Assembly (NCBI RefSeq): GCF_014898055.3
Contig: NW_023600993.1
Span: forward strand, 21,773,048 to 21,837,047
Length of the DNA stretch: 64,000 nt
DNA from: Talpa occidentalis
Taxonomy: Eukaryota > Chordata > Mammalia > Eulipotyphla > Talpidae
Direction of reading: 5' to 3'
Shown: in pieces, positions 47,963-60,768 of the stretch
Position numbering within the stretch: position 1 is the stretch's first letter
Layout of the letters: each line of letters starts with the position of its first letter
Made by a program: the position numbers and the translations under genes
The notes under the pieces: generated by a model
The model's database searches: none
Seen by the model: only the letters and a program-made list of their open reading frames with translations
What the model was told of the DNA's origin: nothing

Positions 47963-48226
47963 TTTTTAAAGATTTATTTATTTATTTATACAAGCATTGG
48001 GTACAGTCAGAAGCATGGGAGGGTGAGAGAATTCACCAGAGCCAGAGTGGGGAACAGAACAGGCAGACTGACGAAATACGCTGCTGAGGGGAGCAGCGGG
48101 CACGGCAGGAGAGGTCTTTCATGCCATGTGGGACCCTCGCTTGTGGCCAGGGATCAAATTGGTGCTGCAGAGGCTGTGGGCAGCTTCGCAGCCCAATGCT
48201 CAACCACTGTACCACCAGGGGAGGCC
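47963..48226 (-). mobile_element. tRNA-derived SINE, antisense
   Basis: CATTGGGTACAGTCAGAAGC subfamily, partly decayed CpGs, ending GGGGAGGCC. Target duplications beginning CTGAAGAA at 47953 and 48227. Confidence 0.92.
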
Positions 48227-48239
48227 CTGAAGAACATTT

Positions 48240-49200
48240 TAGTGAGCAAGACATTAATAAAAATATATTTTAAATGTAATTTTAAATTGTGTTAAAGATC
48301 ATTTAATGAACGACTTTATATTCCTCTCTTGCATTCTGGCTGTTTCTATAGTTGGGTTTCTGGGTTTGATAATGTTATGGGGACTGTGACTTTAAAACAT
48401 TTTTAAAAGCCCACAGTTAGCCTGTGAGCACATTTTTATTCTGGCTCTGGCTGCAAGATCTGAGTTTAACTAGCTCTGTATCAAAATAAAATCCAGAGAG
48501 TCATTCCTAAACTTGGACCTTTTGTCCATGCTCTCTTCCTGTTGACCGAGTGACAGCCCTTTAGCTGGCCGGTGCTCAAGTTGTTTGCACAGAATAGGGA
48601 GCAGTGCGTTCAAGGGCAACAGAATCTTGCCATTGATTAAAAGTAGCATGAAATGCAACCAAAATGCCAATTCTCTTTCCTTTTTGGGTCTGTTTGAGTC
48701 CAAAGGTCACAAGGAAGACACAGTATAGTGCCATGTATTGGTTTTAACTCCACTCCCACCTTGACTCAAGGATGCAATATATCCCGATCTCTTTCTCATC
48801 AATGAGTTCTTTAGTCTTCAATCTGTCCCCTCAACACTGGCCTGTGTGAACGTGCTGTTTACTGGCAGGGCCTAATTTCAGCATTAGCAGTTACATTTGG
48901 TTTCAAGCTCCTCACAGTTGTCAATGCAGGGTATGAATCTGGAACTGCTGCCAATTTTCTTTGAGGGCGTTCTGGTATCATTATCCCAGTGCTTATGCTA
49001 TTATCTCTGAAGTGTTGTTTTCCAACTATTTTCTGCCTTTAAAAATGTCAGGATGGTTTAGCTATTTTATCAATGAAATATGAGTGTGTGATACAGCTAA
49101 CTTGACTTCTGATTTTATTTCTTTGCTTTCATTCCCTGACTGAGGATATGCTCAATATTTACTATGAGGAGGTACCTTAAAGATCATGTTGTCACTGCTT
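48240..49200. other. Unassigned intronic sequence
   Basis: About 1 kb between a SINE and a MER5A-like fragment, with no repeat family, exon or RNA recognised. The open reading at 48470-48703 (minus) has no domain that I can place. Confidence 0.6.
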
Positions 49201-49204
49201 TATG

Positions 49205-49311
49205 GTTGTTCCACAGAGGAGCAGCGTGGGCATCTCTTGGGAGCTTGTTAGAAATGCTTGGTTTTTAGTTCCTCTCTGAAACCACTCAGCAGAATCTGCA
49301 TTTATTTTTAA
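49205..49311. mobile_element. MER5A-like fragment, cut by a SINE
   Basis: GCATCTCTTGGGAGCTTGTT, AGAAATGCTTGGTTTTTAGT and AGCAGAATCTGCATTTATTT are MER5A landmarks. The right part stops at the SINE at 49312. Confidence 0.68.
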
Positions 49312-49574
49312 GGTTCGTTATTTATGTATATAAGAACTGGGGTGTAGGCCAGAGGTTCAGTGGGGAGGTGAGAGGATTCAATAGAGACAGAGTGGGGAGC
49401 AGAACAGTTGGAACTACTGAGATACACTGCTGAGGGGAGTAGTGGGCAAGACAGGTGAGGTTTCCTGCACCTTGTGGGTAGCTTCCTGCATGGCTGGGTA
49501 TCAAACTTATGCTGTAGAGGTTGAGAATAGCTTCATAGTGTTGTGCTTAACTCCTTGTGCCACCAGGGAGGCCC
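49312..49574 (-). mobile_element. tRNA-derived SINE, antisense
   Basis: Reverse-complement copy from TTCGTTATTTATGTATATAA to GTGCCACCAGGGAGGCC. Target duplications are not clear. Confidence 0.88.
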
Positions 49575-50802
49575 TAATAAACTAAACATTTTTGAAGCTT
49601 TTAAAAATAAGTAAGTTCAAGAAATACTTTCCTTTAAGTGGTATATATGGAACTATATCTCTTAGTAATTCTCTCCAACCAAACAACAAGCATCCATCAC
49701 TTAGACTATCCCTGACCTTCAGGATAGTTATCACTTGCATTTCAGGATCATTGTGTACTTTCAATTTCATGAACATTTTATGTTTATTACAAAAATTCAG
49801 GTGTCTTTTGGTTTAGAGAAACTAAACCATCCTTATGATAGAGTACCATATTAACAACGTCTGAAAACTTGGGGAAATTGCTCTCTAGAGTTTTGGTGAT
49901 GCTATAATTATTTGTGTTGTTTGAAAAAAAAAGTAGAATTGGGCATTGATTTGCTATTCATAGTACTGACAATGAGAGTGAAAATATATTAGCTTATGGA
50001 ACTGTATAACTATGTAATATGACCACTAGATGATACTGAGGCCACACCATCCCTGAGACCTTTCTCATTTATAGGACCTAATCTTCCAAATAATTACTGT
50101 AATGACTAGAAATGGCATGCATGTAAGTTATGATTATGTGGGTGAAAAGGGATGAAGAGATGCCAGATTTGTAGTGAGAAAGAAGGAAACAGGTAACCAC
50201 TAATTGTGTATATATAATTTTTTAATTCATTGCATTTTAGTTTTTGAAAATGCAAGATGCCATGAGAAAGCATATCATCATTTTCAATTTAAAATGCAAG
50301 ATATACTGATCTATTTTTAAATTCTTTGTGCAGACCATTCCACTGGAGGACTTTAGAAATGCATCATTTGTACTTCATATGTGGGCATTTTTGTGATCTA
50401 TGGATTAATACACTCATCATATTTTATCAAACAATGGAAGTCTGTGGTTTTGTTTTCTATTTTATGGACTAAAAACATAATTTATCAATAATGGCATCAT
50501 GAATTTATAGGATTATGCAAGTTCCAAGGATCTATGGTAGTGTCTATAACATTCTGTTAATGTGTCATAAATGTAAGTGGGTAATTTTGGGGAAAGAAAA
50601 GAATCCATCTGAAAGGAACAGGTAAACTACATGATGGATGGAGAACTGATGTCATTTACCAACACTGTAGGCAGGGTGATTTGTATATGATGTTGAGTAA
50701 TAAGTAATTCTTTTTCATCAGTACATATTTCATTGACCTCTGTCATTTCCTTACACTTGCCTAATTTTCCCCTTCCCTACACACTCTTGGAACTTGTTCT
50801 TT

Positions 50803-50830
50803 CATCTTCAAATCCTCATCTTCAAATCCT
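50803..50830 (+). repeat. 14-bp perfect tandem duplication
   Basis: CATCTTCAAATCCT occurs twice in a row (50803-50816, 50817-50830). Confidence 0.95.
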
Positions 50831-50907
50831 CCTTTATTATCAACCAACCTGACTGTATAGTGTACCTAGATCTGTGGCTTTCGCCTCGTAGGTCATTTGT
50901 TCTGGGG

Positions 50908-50957
50908 AAAAAAAAAAAAAAAGAGAGAGAGAGAAAGAGAGAAGAGAGAGAGAGAAA
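50908..50957 (+). repeat. Poly-A then (GA)n purine tract
   Basis: About 15 A, then GA repeats with AAA and AA breaks, followed by a short CTCTC. A 50-bp all-purine strand. Confidence 0.93.
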
Positions 50958-51367
50958 GCTCTCTATTTTTTATAAATTTTATAATAAATATGTGCCTAAA
51001 AATGAATCAACACAAATGAATTCTGACACAGCTAAAATAGCATACTGTAAACTTTCCAAAATAATCAAATAATGTGAACCAAGTTCAGAATTAAAAAAAA
51101 AAAACTCCCCAGAAATTTGGATGAGTAAGGTAACAGTCACAAAGGTAAACTTACAGTGAGAAAATTTCAATAGACTAAGAAACATACAATTTGTATAATC
51201 TGCATGGAAAATAACTGACTTCAAAAATAATTTCAATAAAATTAAAATGTCTTGATATTATATATAGAAACTTGATAGAGAAATAACTTGGTTAAATGCA
51301 GTTAATTTTGGGAACTATGAAATGTCCATGTTTTTATATAAACTGGTCTAAATCTTTGTGACGTAAC

Positions 51368-51387
51368 TATGAAATAGTTATTTCATA
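51368..51387. repeat. Short AT-rich inverted repeat
   Basis: TATGAAATA and its reverse complement TATTTCATA are separated by 2 bp. Probably chance in AT-rich DNA. Confidence 0.6.
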
Positions 51388-51624
51388 ACTGTGAAATAAA
51401 TATATTCATCAAAAATGGAATCTAAGTGATGAATCAGAATTTTCTTTACCTTTCAGAGCAAAACAGGTTATTTTTCCTAGAGATACTTACATTTTTACAG
51501 AATTCAAAAGTTTAAACTTGAAGAATTTAGCAAAATGAATATTTAACCATGTCTCCCTCTGAGGATTAGAAACTGAGTGAGTACTTTATGGCCACCAACT
51601 GGGGACTTGTAGCCCATTCTCTCG

Positions 51625-51785
51625 TTATTCAAAGTGTGTTCTACAAAATTGCAGCTTAGGTATCATTTGGGGCTTGTCAGAAATATAGAATCTTAGTCCC
51701 AAACTAAATCTCTGGAATCAGAATCTGCATTTTAACATCTCCCTAGACATTCATATGCACTTTAAAATTTGAGAAGGGCTGCTCA
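51625..51785. mobile_element. MER5A-like nonautonomous hAT element
   Basis: AAAGTGTGTTCTACAAAATT, AGGTATCATTTGGGGCTTGT, GGAATCAGAATCTGCATTTT, AACATCTCCCTAGACATTCA and ATTTGAGAAGGGCTG follow MER5A order. Confidence 0.78.
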
Positions 51786-54700
51786 GCTCTAATGCTGCAT
51801 AAAACAGGTTTCAGCCACAAGATTTACCTGGATTGTTTTCATTTCAGTTTATTTGAACTATAGATTGTGTGGTGATACTGCCCACCTTTATGCTTGCACA
51901 AAGGAATAAATCTTCTGTTCCACGTTTGTTCTATTTTTCCACTTCATTTGTGAGAAGACATAAACAATGTAATTTAAAAGGAAAAACCTGTGATCTGTTC
52001 AGAACTGAATTTTGTATCTGGGATATTTATAGACTTAGATGCTGGTGTTTTGTGTGTTCTTTTCTGTGGCTTCTGATGTTTTTGTTGTGGAAAATTGTCC
52101 TTCCCTTGGTGTTTGAGAGTCTGAAGTGTTCTTGCTGAGGCAGCAAGGAAAATGCAATTCAGTGCTTGTGTAGGATGTTGTCCTGGTAATGAATATGATG
52201 CCTAAACCTCTGTCCCTCTCGACGTTTATCAAATTTGGACATAAACTTTAGGGACAAAAATAAAACTTGGACCACTGTCATCTGTGCTGCATTTGGCTTG
52301 CACATGTGGGGGGTCATTGTAAACCCAGTTTTGTCACGTAACCATTCCCTAGTTTTTCCCCTCTTTTTCCATTACATGCTTCTAGAAGCCTTGCCAACTA
52401 TTTTGGTATCCATTCCGTTTACCCTGTTCCTTGGAATAACAGAAAGGATGCCATTCTGAGTCTTAGGAGACCCAAAATTAGTATAATGATTGCTAATGGT
52501 GCAACCATTCAATAAATTACATTTCTTTCTCTCTTATTGTTAATAATTAAATATATGACTTTGAAGTATTAAGACTTTTAGCTCTCCTTTTCCTTCTTTA
52601 CAAAGTGAGATTTGACTGAAGTAACCTCTGTTTTACATATGTGTTTAGAATATATGCCTATAGTTCCATGGATCTATTATCTCTCATGCTTTTCAGATTT
52701 ATATGTCCTAGGACAAGTGTCCCTTGGACTACCAGGATTCCACAGCAATGCCCTACATGATACTCTGAGTCAAAGGAAACCATGTACAAGGGCCCAACCT
52801 CTCTCATTCCCAGCACCAGAGCCCTGCTCCTATTGTACCTACTACGGTTCTTCATAAAACTCAGAATGAGAAAAATTTCAAAATTCTTAAAATACAAGTG
52901 TGAGACTTTGTGCTTGAAGAAATAAAAGTATCTGGTAGTGCAAAACACATCCAAATTACTCCAATGGGAAGTAATAAAGCACATTTATGTGTGTGACCTT
53001 CTTGCCTTCACTTTATGCAATGACAAAAATCAGAAAAGCATGACTCCTAAGAGCTATTTTGCATGAATTAAGCCACTGGATACCTATATAAGTTTACTGT
53101 CTGGATGTAGAATTTCTATTTAGATTTCATTTTAAAAATACTACCTCAAGGACTTCAGATGATTACTTTTCTCTCAGGTGCCTTTTTTCTTATTTTGAAT
53201 TTTTAAATGGTTATGTTTTATGCCAATCAGTCACGAAGTCATTACAAGCCCAAAGCATTTAGACCCATATGATTGGATTAGATAGCCTAGTGCCAATTTC
53301 ATTTTAATGCAGTTATTTTTAACTAGTATTATCTATCAAATATCCCTTTTGGAGTTTATACATCTGCTCAGTTCTTGCTATGGAAATGAGGAAAATCCGC
53401 TTCTAATCTACTTGTTCTGCCAAGCATTAAATGCCCTGTGATTAAAAGGGTAAGCAAATATTTACCAAGTGTTTCTTGATCAAGTTTATGGGTCATTCCT
53501 TAAGTCACTAATAAATGTGTTGTATTTCCATGTTCATTATATTGATTGAAATGTAAATTTGAGAGCAATTAAACACTAGGACTCACATTAAGAGAGCAGA
53601 GTGATGTCCTTGGAGCTTCCTGAGTTTAGTTCCATATTTATCCTGCTGTGCTATGCTCCACCTTCACATAATATCCCCTGCTACCTGTAGACTCAGTTTG
53701 GGGATAGAGATCACATTCTAGCCATGTCCTGGGAAAACTGTTACCATTCAGTCATTCTACTTTGACAACCAACCAGTTATCATTAAACAAGAAATCTAAA
53801 ATTTCTGCAAAAGAAAAGCAAGGTGGTCCTTCCAAAACTGGGCAACTCAGAAGTGACTTTTCCCTCACTTTCTCTGGGTTGTGAACAAGGCTACAAGTTC
53901 CCCCCATTCTTTGAAGAAATATCTCATTTTGTAATTACATATAAATTTATATTAGGGAAATATAAATTGTTTTCCCTCATACAGACATGTTGTAGTGAGC
54001 AATAACCTACAAATATTAAATATCATTTTCTCCATAAAAAATTATTTGCACCTTGAGTTAGCATAAAAGTTTGACACAGCCAGTTTCAGATTTATAAATT
54101 TTGTTGGAATCCATTTAACCTCTTGGATCATAAAGATATCTGGCAATGGGAATTTAGAAGAATTTATTTCAAATCTTCTAGATGGTGACAAATTAATTAT
54201 TCTTTAAACAAGACTTGATTATCCATCAACTTTCAAGTACAGCTGCACAGCTTTCAGCGCACAGCTGACATATGATCCACTCACATTATATGTCATCAGA
54301 CAAACTTGGGGAAGAATTACAGCTGTAACACATATTAATTAGTTGAAAGTTTTTCGATGAGAGAGATTATTTATTAAATGGAAGTGTTTGAAGAAAACCC
54401 AGCACAAATCGAAAAAAAAATTAAAAACACAGTCAACATTATGATATATGTTGGCAGCTGATTTTGTGGAAACTGCCAACTATCAAAGGTGTATTTTATC
54501 CCTATGAATGAAACTGACTGCAAATAATGAGGCTATTTAGAACACAACACACAAAATCATTTACCTAGTGTTTCTCTATTAAAGACAATCTATTGTCAGA
54601 CAAAAGGGTTCATATGTTTTTGCTAACTTCCTTAGGGGTTTTCAGAGCAATTCTGAATTAAAGCAATAAAACACAGGCTCTTTATATAGCAAAGATATTT

Positions 54701-56340
54701 GTGGTAGAGATGGTGATGACTACATCATGATAATGATTTTACAAATGTCACTTGATGATTACTTTAATCTTGATAATTTGTGAGATTGTTAATGCATCAT
54801 TCTATAATCTCATTTGCTGAATTTTAAGATCACTTCCATTAAAAGTTTTTCATTGCATGCCATTGTTAATTTTTTTTTTTGACTATAGTTAAAAAGGAAC
54901 TAATTGTCATCTCCAGTAAGTATGTTTTGCCCTTTGGATATGTTATTCTCCTGATTATAACTTTGCACCCTCTGACTATTTATAAAGATTCAGAACAATG
55001 GTGTTTCCTCAGATGCAAGTTCTCAGAGGTGGAGTTTAGCAAACCTGTCCTACATCACAACATCTTCCACAAATATTCCCTTGGTGCTCTAGTCATAAAA
55101 AATTTGCAAGACCCAGGAAACATATGTTTGTCTAATAAGACATTTAAGAATGAGATCAATGGTTGATTATTTTTTTTTTGTATTACTAATGGATAGCAGT
55201 TGAATTGCAGCTGAACAAGAGGTAGAGCAGGTTTAGATTATATAGCTCATCTCATGTCATGAGTTGAATTGAAATGCAAACATGGATTCGATTGAATTGT
55301 TTCCCTCTTTCTAGGAAAGTGATCCAACTCTGTCTATACACAGTCTTTGTTTCACATATCAACTTTTGAAAATAAGCAATAGTTAGTGATATTAATTTAT
55401 CTTCAAAGAGCACTAACCTTATTCCTCTATAATTCTCATGTGAAACTTTAAATGCTAGCAATGTAGAATACTGTTAAGGAGTGACCTCTGAACCTTTTGA
55501 AAAAGGGGGAAAAAAGTCCTGAAAAGTTAGCATGATGGGTAGTCTGAAATTTCTTTCTGATTTGCATTACTTTCTCAAATAAAGGCTATCTGGAAAAGGC
55601 AATGCCAGGATTCTCTTGGTAGGCATGTGTATGCCAAGCCTCACAGTAAGAGCCATGCAGTCATGTATAATGATTTCATTGATTGGAAGCTAAATAGTTA
55701 AGAGGAAAGAAGTTTTGTACATGTGTGTTTGTGTCTGTTTCAATAATCATAGTTTTTTCAGACTGTGCAAAAAAAATTGCTTCTAAGATTTCTAAAGCAT
55801 ATTTAAGATTGCTCCTTTAATTTACCTTCCTTCTCATCTGTGCCACATGTTGCACCAGCTTTGTTGTAGGTATGTGTTCTCTCCCTAAACTTACTGATTG
55901 GAAGCATGCTGTTGTAAATATGATCTCTGTTGTATTTCACCACCATAACCTCACGAGGGTTTAGGAAGACTTGGAGACATGTCAGAAGAGCTTACCAACT
56001 CCATACATTACCCATGATGCACATCATTACTGCAGGGATGAGCTACAAATTCTGAGCAGCATATTGAGTTTGTGATTTATTTGTTCTCTGGTCAGGTCAA
56101 TTATTTCACTGTGACATCACCCCAAATTGTAAATACAAAGAAAGAGAAAATGAATTGTCATATTCTATGCCTGCTTCTCTTATCTCTTAGGATGACAAAA
56201 GTTGGTGATAACCAGATGCATGAGGACTTGGTTAAACTTAAAGGTATTGTCCAATGTGTCTTAGAAATGCAGTATGAAATAACTATAAAGGTATCGAACC
56301 AATACTTTTATAGCATGTAGGTTCTTGAGAGGGTATTTGT
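51786..56340. other. Repeat-poor intronic block
   Basis: About 4.5 kb in which no SINE, L1 or LTR is recognised; it is the core of the longest SINE-free stretch (49575-58238). It contains open readings such as 51869-52138, 52658-52984 (minus) and 54879-55166, none with a recognisable domain or an exon-like splice context. Confidence 0.55.
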
Positions 56341-56344
56341 CTTT

Positions 56345-56725
56345 GTCAATTCAGGCTGTTGTAACAAGAATACCCCAGAATAGTTGGCTTACACAACAAT
56401 TTGTTTCCCACATTTATAGAGGAAGGGAAACCCAAGATCAGATATCAGCAGTTGTGGTGTCTGTGGGGAGGGCCCCCTACTTCCTGGCCTGCAGATTGTC
56501 TCTCTTCCAGTTGTGTTTTCACCAGAAGAGTGTAAGGTCTGATCTTTGTCTCTTCTTATAAGGATAGTAACTCCATCATGGGAACACGGCCATTAAGACC
56601 TCCTGTAGATCTGATTATCTTCCCAAAGTTCTACCTCTGAGTGTCATCCCATTGAGAAGGGGAGCTTGTCAACATAGAAATTTTAGAGGGACACAAATAT
56701 TTAGTCCACACCACTATATAAAGAC
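56345..56725 (-). mobile_element. MaLR LTR (MLT1/MST-like), antisense, near full length
   Basis: The + strand shows the reverse-complement LTR order: GTCAATTCAGGCTGTTGTAA, CAAGAATACCCCAGAATAGT, TTGGCTTACACAACAATTTG, GAAACCCAAGATCAGATATC, CTTCCTGGCCTGCAGATTGT, CTTCTTATAAGGATAGTAAC, and ACACAAATATTTAGTCCACA. Solo LTR relic, non-coding. Confidence 0.85.
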
Positions 56726-57364
56726 AAGGAAAAAGAAAATTCTTACTCCATACTTGCTATAACATGTGTTTCCTTTCTTGTACACACAAAAAATGACAAC
56801 TTTCCAAAATTTCCAATTTTAATTTTCAAACAGATTTATATTGGTTAATGTGCTAGTAATAAAAACAAGGTGTTTCTAGATTTTCTACTGAGGGATAATG
56901 GGAGAAGAGGTAAAAAAGACAAAACTGAGATTCGACAGACAGTGACTAAAAGACAGTTTTTCTAGTAAAAAAGGTGAAGCCTCTAGATTAATCATCACTG
57001 AATTGCTATCTTTATAACCTCTACAAATAATTTCCCAATTCTCTAATTTGAAAATGGATTTGAAATATATTTACATTGGCCATGGACCACTGGCATGTTT
57101 TTATTGGTTCAAGTGGAATTTGAAATGACTTGTCAGGACCTTAACTTTGGTCCCAAAGGCTCTTTACTAGGTGAACTGCTATTTTATTTTACTTGGAAAG
57201 AATTAAGTATTTTAATAGTAGAACATTCTGGCTTCCAAATCTACCCCCTTGGCAACAGCAATTTGCGGTCAGTTTGTGCAAGTGAATATGAAATCCTAAG
57301 AAGTTACCAAAATACCTTTGTTTCCCTGACCGTCAGCCTCCTATTTTTGTTTGTTTTTTAAATG

Positions 57365-57480
57365 TGTTCTATTTTCTTTATTAAAGTAACATTGATTAAC
57401 AGCACTATATATGATTCAAAAGTATAGAATTATATTTCTTTAGATGTATATTACCACACTCCCTACTTCAACACACTGAA
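57365..57480 (-). mobile_element. L1 3' UTR fragment, antisense
   Basis: TTTATTAAAGTAACATTGAT and TAACAGCACTATATATGATT resemble the reverse-complement 3' UTR of laurasiatherian L1s (TTTATTGAAGTAACATTGGT...TACAACA). Short, no clear poly-T edge. Confidence 0.55.
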
Positions 57481-58238
57481 ATATCCTAAACTAAATTGCT
57501 TGGTTGAAAGTTGTTTCAAGAAACTTCTGTGCCATCTTCATAAGGGCCACTCAGAAATCTTCATAAAAACAAATTCTGCCTCTGACACTATAAGCTTGAC
57601 TCTTTTCCATTTCCTCTTCAAATCATGGTCTTAAATGACTGTTAATAACTTGCATTGGCAAGTGTTTGGTTTGTATTTATGTATCCAAGTTTTGCAAGAT
57701 TTGCGAATCAGGGGACATATAATTCTCTGATACTTAGGGCAAATGGATTGTACCAATCATGCTAACTCACTATATTTGTTTGGCTCTGAACATAAAGCAT
57801 AGTTAGCATTCTTGAACATTGTATTTCATAGCAGAGAAAAGCACTATAAACTTATACTGGGTATTACTTGAAGCACATGAATAAGGATTAATATTGATAC
57901 ATAATCAACCAAATACTGGGACATTCATGCTGCAATCATAAACCTAAACACATTTAAAAATTGTTTTGGCCTCTGTGCAATTTATGTACTTTGGATTTTT
58001 TTTTTCACAAACACTCAAGAAGATTTGGAAAAGCATGTGTTTCACAATGTGGTACACTTGAACTCTAAATATAAAAGCAATAGCATTGAAAGGAAGTAGA
58101 AGGAAGCATATACTGTTATAGAACACCAAATTTCCTGTAATCCAAACAAAAGAGACACACATAAGGAAGATCATTATCCTTATTATAACTGAGGAACTTC
58201 CTTAGGAGAGGCCAAGTTTTTTCCTGGAAGAAAATTTT

Positions 58239-58521
58239 GTTTAATTATTTATTTTTAAAGATTTATTTATTTATGCATGCAAGTACTGGGGTATAGGCCA
58301 GGGGTGTGTGTGTGTGTGTGAAAGGATTCACCAGAGGCAGAGTGGGGAACAAAACAGGCAGACTGACTGAAATACACTGCTAAGGGGAGCAGCGAGCGGT
58401 CAGGAGAGGTCTGCTGCACCATGTGGACAGCTCCCTGGCTGGGGGATCAAACTCGTGCTGCAGTGACTGCGAACAGCTTCATAGGTTGCATCTTAACCCC
58501 TAGAGCCACCAGGGATGCCCA
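58239..58521 (-). mobile_element. tRNA-derived SINE with an internal (GT)n, antisense
   Basis: Reverse-complement copy. An internal GT run (about 58304-58320) replaces the GGTGTGGGAGGTGAG section. Target duplications GGAAGAAAATTTT (58226-58238) and GGCAGAAAATTTT (58523-58535). Confidence 0.91.
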
Positions 58522-58934
58522 TGGCAGAAAATTTTAAAAGAGCTATTCTTAATTATCTAAGTAATAGTTGCTTAGCAGCCAGTGAATTTGAAATTGTTTG
58601 GTGCTTAAAAGCAGTACTATGGGTAGATTTATCTTTGCATTTTTTCTGCATTACTTGTATAAAAGTCACCTTATTATTCACTTTGCTAGACTTATTCTTT
58701 GCTCAGTAAAGATGCACCCCATTCAGGAGACAGTGGGGTACCCATCAGCCTATAATCATAGTGCCAAACTCTGTGTCTCTGGTCAAGTTCTGTGACCTCT
58801 GTCACCTCCAGGGATTTTCTCTCTCTAAAACAAAAATGTTAAAGTACATCATTATTGATACTGCATGAGAAAATATATCTAAAATATTTAATACCATTAC
58901 AGTACTACCTCAGACATTGAAAGTAGAGATGGAA

Positions 58935-59060
58935 AAAAAAAATCTTTATTGAATAATAATGGTTTACAACACAGTGTATGATTTAAGGGAACAGGTTCAT
59001 ACCCTATCAGATGTAAGTCACCACACCACACGCACCACCAAAGCACCCAGAGTCCTTTAT
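58935..59060 (-). mobile_element. L1 3' UTR fragment, antisense
   Basis: CTTTATTGAATAATAATGGT, TTACAACACAGTGTATGATT and CACCACCAAAGCACCCAGAG resemble reverse-complement L1 3' UTR sequence. The fragment stops close to the SINE at 59095. Confidence 0.55.
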
Positions 59061-59094
59061 CACAGACTGCTGGGCTCCTTTTTTCTAGTTTTTT

Positions 59095-59358
59095 TTTTTT
59101 TAAAGATTTATTTATTTATGCATGTAAGAGTTGGGCTGCAGGTCAGAAATGCAAGGGTGAGAAGAGTCACCAGAGACAGAGTGGGGAGCAGAACAGAATG
59201 ATCTACTGAAATATACTGCTGAGGGAGCAGCGGGTGAGTCAGGAGAGGTCTGCCGTGCCATGTGGGTAGCTCCCTGTCTGGGGATCGAACTTGTGCTGTA
59301 ATGGTTGTGGATAGCTTTATAGCACCGAGGCTTAACCCCTTGCACTACGAGGGAGGCA
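59095..59358 (-). mobile_element. tRNA-derived SINE, antisense
   Basis: Reverse-complement copy from a T run with TTTAAAGATTTATTTATT to GCACTACGAGGGAGGC. Weak target duplications (CCTTTTTTCTAGTTTT and CCTTTTCCCTTGTTTT). Confidence 0.88.
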
Positions 59359-59374
59359 CCTTTTCCCTTGTTTT

Positions 59375-60488
59375 CTACACTCACTTTTCTGTTGTTCACT
59401 AATTTTCATGGCAAAGCAATAAGATACACAAATGAATACATATCATCACAGAAATTATAACTAAAAATCTGTATTTCTCAGATATTCTGTTCATTATATA
59501 TTCCATTCATTAGCCAATGTAATAGTTATTTGGGGTCTGCAGGGGATGAGTTATTTTATGGGGTGTGCAAGCCCAGAGCTGAGGATCTACCCTTATGGAG
59601 ACAAAACTATCATTTCAAAATATAAATGTAGTTATTCATGATAAAAAATCTTTCCCAAATTGGATTGTCTTCTTCTTTGCTTTTTAAAGGTGAATATACC
59701 AAGTTAAAATACTCTTTTAGCAATTTAGCATTATGAGGCTTGATTCTGCTTGAATGCAGTGCTAACTAGGGCACCTTGGGGTTTCAGAATTTTGCCCCCC
59801 CCCCCCCCCCGCCCAAGAAGCCCTGTGCATTTGGAAGGTGTGAGTCCAGCTGTTCCTTTTACTGGCCCTGTAGTATGTTGAGCCCTTCCTAATTTATTGC
59901 ATCTAATGTCCTCAGGATTTGAAAATTCGATAAGTGAGCTAATTTTAACTCTGAGTAAAATAAGAATAAATATAATGCGGTTGTGTAGGTATCAAGTACC
60001 TGGGCTTTTATATGAACTCTGTGCCTTTTCTTTTAGTTTCTTGGAGCTCCTTTGACTTAATTGCTGGTTTTCACTATGTTCTGAAAAGGTGAAATATTAT
60101 TCTATTTTCTCCAGGAGTTATTAAAGACTGACAAGATATTGGGAGTGCCCCATGTGCACAAAGTTCAAAGTCATTAAAATTCTTGAATATTTGAATATTC
60201 AATTATATTCATAATGGAGAATTACTGCTCTCTTCTTTAGGTTTACTTTGGAATTATTCACAAGAAGTGACTGTTTATTCCTTAAAGAGTTGGCAAGAAG
60301 GAAGCTTTCGTCTTCTTCTCCATAGGTTTGTTCAGAGGCTTAGCCACCCTCATCATGTGAGCGTTCCTCCTTATGTCTCACTGAAATATCTCTTGTAGTA
60401 GCTTGTTTCTTTTCTTTGGTTTCATTATAAGTGAAAATGAAAGATATTTTTAAAAAATGTGTTTTAAATTAACTATTTAAACATCTTT
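59375..60488. other. Unassigned intronic sequence
   Basis: About 1.1 kb between two SINEs. Apart from the poly-C run, no repeat family or exon is recognised. Confidence 0.6.
59795..59810 (+). repeat. Poly-C tract (16 C)
   Basis: Sixteen uninterrupted C residues, then GCCC. An unusual homopolymer for this AT-rich intron; instability or sequencing-length error is likely. Confidence 0.95.
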
Positions 60489-60501
60489 AAGATTTACTTT
60501 T

Positions 60502-60768
60502 TTTTTAAAGATTTATTTATTTTTATACAAGAGTTAGGGTACAGGCCAGAGGCATGGGAGGATGAGAGGATTCACCGGAGACAGAACAGGGAGCAGAACA
60601 GGCAGATTGACTGAAGTACACTGCTGAGGGCAGCAGTGGGCGAGACAGGAGAGGTCTGCTGCACCATGTGGCAATCTCTGTGGCCGGCTGAGAATTGAAC
60701 CCGTGCTGCGGAGGCTGTGGACAGCTTTACAGCGCTGAGCTTAACCCCCTGTGCCACCAGGGAGACCC
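60502..60768 (-). mobile_element. tRNA-derived SINE, antisense
   Basis: Reverse-complement copy. A perfect 13-bp target duplication AAGATTTACTTTT is present at 60489-60501 and 60769-60781. Confidence 0.92.

Noticed and set aside
51368..51387. Short palindrome as a possible cruciform or binding site
   Set aside because: Arms of nine bases in very AT-rich DNA are expected by chance in a window of this size.
13215..56725. Possible intact endogenous retrovirus
   Set aside because: Only solo MaLR LTR relics were seen (13215-13455, 56345-56725). No retroviral coding sequence was recognised between or near them.
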